From: CAYFHQ01 sp964342805
GTDB lineage: Bacteria > Bacillota > Clostridia > Peptostreptococcales > Acidaminobacteraceae
NCBI GenBank assembly: GCA_964342805.1
Contig: CAYFHQ010000091.1
Span: 1 to 14,771 of the forward strand
Direction of reading: 5' to 3'
DNA length: 14,771 bases
The position numbers were made by a program, and so were the translations under genes. Under the pieces are notes generated by a model. That model searched no databases. It was not told where the DNA came from and saw only the letters and a program-made list of their open reading frames with translations. This document shows, piece by piece, positions 13,339 through 14,771 of this stretch (the stretch's first letter is position 1; the number at the start of each line of letters is the position of its first letter).

Positions 13339-14771
13339 TTACTGATTTAATATATACCCATTGTGGAGTGCTTGCAGACATTGTAGCTCAAATACAGCAC
13401 CTGATTGCTGGAAATAGGTATGGGCCTTTCTAATATGATCTTCCACTGAGTAAACGGGAAATTCCAAGCTTGAAACGCCCTGTACGTATTGAAGTCCAGA
13501 CGCCAAGACCCGGTGGAAGACGCCCAACTCATAGGGGCTTTTCAATCGATTGGAAAACTCATAGGCCGCTTGCAAGTGGGCCAAACCTTCTGGTAGCCGT
13601 CCCCTCTCCAATTGGATTAGGCCAATGTAGCTTTCAGCAACACTCCGCTTCCAGTTGGTTCGGGTACTCCGATAGCCCTCTATAGCTGACCGTAAGTACT
13701 GGATAGCTCGATCGCTGTAGCCCAGTTCATAGGCCGTTTGGGCAGCGTTGGTTGCAAATACTGCCCCAGCCCCCTTGGATGGAGAAATAGAAGCGATCTC
13801 AATGGCCTTGTCGTAGTAGCCTAGGCCATGTTCTAAGTTCCCCTTGGACCGGTGGAGGTCTCCCAAGTAGTTATTACAGGCGGCAATATTGAGACTATAA
13901 TTTTTTGCCCCCATGTCCAACTGCTTAAATAGCTGGAGGGCGTTATGGAGTTGGGCATCAGCTTCTTCATAGGCTCCGGCCATGAGTAGCTGGAGGCCTG
14001 ACAACCGGGCCAGCAGGGCCTCCTCCTCAGGGTCCACATGGACCTTAAGAATGTCCTTACTCTTGCCAATATAGGTGGCCATAAGGTCCGTGTCATGTAG
14101 TTGAACACCCAGATTGATTAACTGTCGATGGCCCCTGAGTATAAATCGGTGGAGATCCGTCCCTTCTGCCAACTGAAGCATGCTAGCAATAACCTGTCTT
14201 CCCTTTTCATATTGACCGTCTTGAATCCAGTAACGCCCCTGCATGAGGTATAGCTGGAGGTAAGGCATATTGAGTTCATGGCGCATCCAACCCTCGGACT
14301 CCAAATGCCTTAACTGGTTCTCAAAGTCTTCAAACCATTTTAAAACGTGCTTACGGCCAATAACCTGTTGGAGGCCTTGGTCTCCACCTGAGTCAATGAC
14401 CGGGTAGAGTTCATGTTCATTGGCCAAGAAGAGCTCCGAATACTGGAGCCGATACTGAATAGACTTGACCGGTTCAGAGGCAGCATTCCAGTGGTGCATG
14501 AGCATTTCCAGTTGCTGCACAGGTCGTTTTCTATGATTGCCTGACTCGTACCACATGGCAATTTTCCTATGGAGGATTTTCCTTTTGTTGGGCCTCATGC
14601 GGTCGTAGACAAAGTCCCTGAGCTTTTGGTGGGTAAAAGTATAGCGTATGTGCTTGTCTTTGGACTCACGGAGAATATTCTTTTCCTGGAGTTCCTCTAT
14701 CCATTCCAAAAGGTCAAGGTCAGAACGACCTGTTATTGACTTCATGGCTTCAAAATCAATTCGATCAGAAA
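13339..14771 (-). CDS. C-terminal part of a STAND/MalT-like signalling ATPase with TPR-type repeats (N-terminus beyond the right edge)
   Basis: The frame is open to base 14771, so the visible 476 residues are the 3' part of a larger gene; the ATG at 14745 is probably internal. The visible N-terminal stretch, LDLLEWIEELQEKNIL then YTFTHQKLRDFVYDRM and KRKILHRKIAMWYE, is the winged-helix end of the ATPase module found in MalT-like regulators and in AAA_16/adenylate-cyclase-associated proteins. The rest is alpha-helical with TPR-like units, for example NYLGDLHRSKGNLEHGLGYY and SYIGLIQLERGRLPEGLAHL. Such proteins usually carry an N-terminal effector (kinase, cyclase, GGDEF or DNA-binding domain) and use the repeats for ligand or partner sensing. 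Which effector is present cannot be seen. It lies directly upstream of the HD-GYP gene. Confidence 0.75.
   Translation of the reverse strand, partial: SDRIDFEAMKSITGRSDLDLLEWIEELQEKNILRESKDKHIRYTFTHQKLRDFVYDRMRPNKRKILHRKIAMWYESGNHRKRPVQQLEMLMHHWNAASEPVKSIQYRLQYSELFLANEHELYPVIDSGGDQGLQQVIGRKHVLKWFEDFENQLRHLESEGWMRHELNMPYLQLYLMQGRYWIQDGQYEKGRQVIASMLQLAEGTDLHRFILRGHRQLINLGVQLHDTDLMATYIGKSKDILKVHVDPEEEALLARLSGLQLLMAGAYEEADAQLHNALQLFKQLDMGAKNYSLNIAACNNYLGDLHRSKGNLEHGLGYYDKAIEIASISPSKGAGAVFATNAAQTAYELGYSDRAIQYLRSAIEGYRSTRTNWKRSVAESYIGLIQLERGRLPEGLAHLQAAYEFSNRLKSPYELGVFHRVLASGLQYVQGVSSLEFPVYSVEDHIRKAHTYFQQSGAVFELQCLQALHNGYILNQ

Overview
The window reads as a chromosomal segment of a Bacillota bacterium, most likely a clostridial-type anaerobe. 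The signs are a leucine T-box leader, strong AGGAGG-type ribosome binding sites, a LeuC of the shorter archaeal/clostridial type, a monofunctional PheA, a type I-beta DAHP synthase, an Isf-like flavoprotein and abundant intrinsic terminators. The genus cannot be fixed from sequence alone. Nearly everything is on the minus strand; the one exception is a plus-strand nitroreductase. No mobile element, CRISPR array, tRNA or rRNA was seen.

Layout in minus-strand transcription order, from the right edge: (a) the 3' part of a STAND/MalT-like ATPase with TPR-type repeats (continues past base 14771), followed 15 bp later by an HD-GYP c-di-GMP phosphodiesterase, ending at a strong bidirectional terminator shared with the convergent nitroreductase (11537-12172, plus). 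(b) An aromatic amino acid operon, aroF-tyrA-pheA, with overlapping genes, then a Cache-domain chemotaxis receptor 49 bp later with no terminator between. (c) An Isf-like flavoprotein with its own extended -10 promoter. (d) The leucine operon leuA-leuC-leuD-leuB, all genes overlapping, driven by a near-consensus promoter and a T-box with a CTC (Leu) specifier. (e) A small P-loop NTPase with its own promoter and terminator. (f) The N-terminal 79 residues of a YjbR/MmcQ family protein cut by the left edge.

The most interesting element lies in the 448 bp between aroF and the nitroreductase. A perfect sigma-A promoter (TTGACA, 17 bp, TATAAT) drives a leader with a good ribosome binding site and a 59-codon ORF (11165-11344, minus). 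In residues 18-48 of its product, 16 of 31 are Tyr, Phe or Trp. The ORF stops shortly before an intrinsic terminator with a T-tract, and aroF begins just after that terminator. This is the architecture of ribosome-mediated transcription attenuation sensing all three aromatic amino acids, rather than the T-box that the neighbouring leu operon uses. The same 15 kb thus appears to use two different leader-RNA mechanisms for two amino acid pathways.

Several true starts are internal to the longest open frames (leuA, leuD, aroF, MCP, P-loop gene, nitroreductase). In each case ribosome binding sites, promoters or terminators decide the start.
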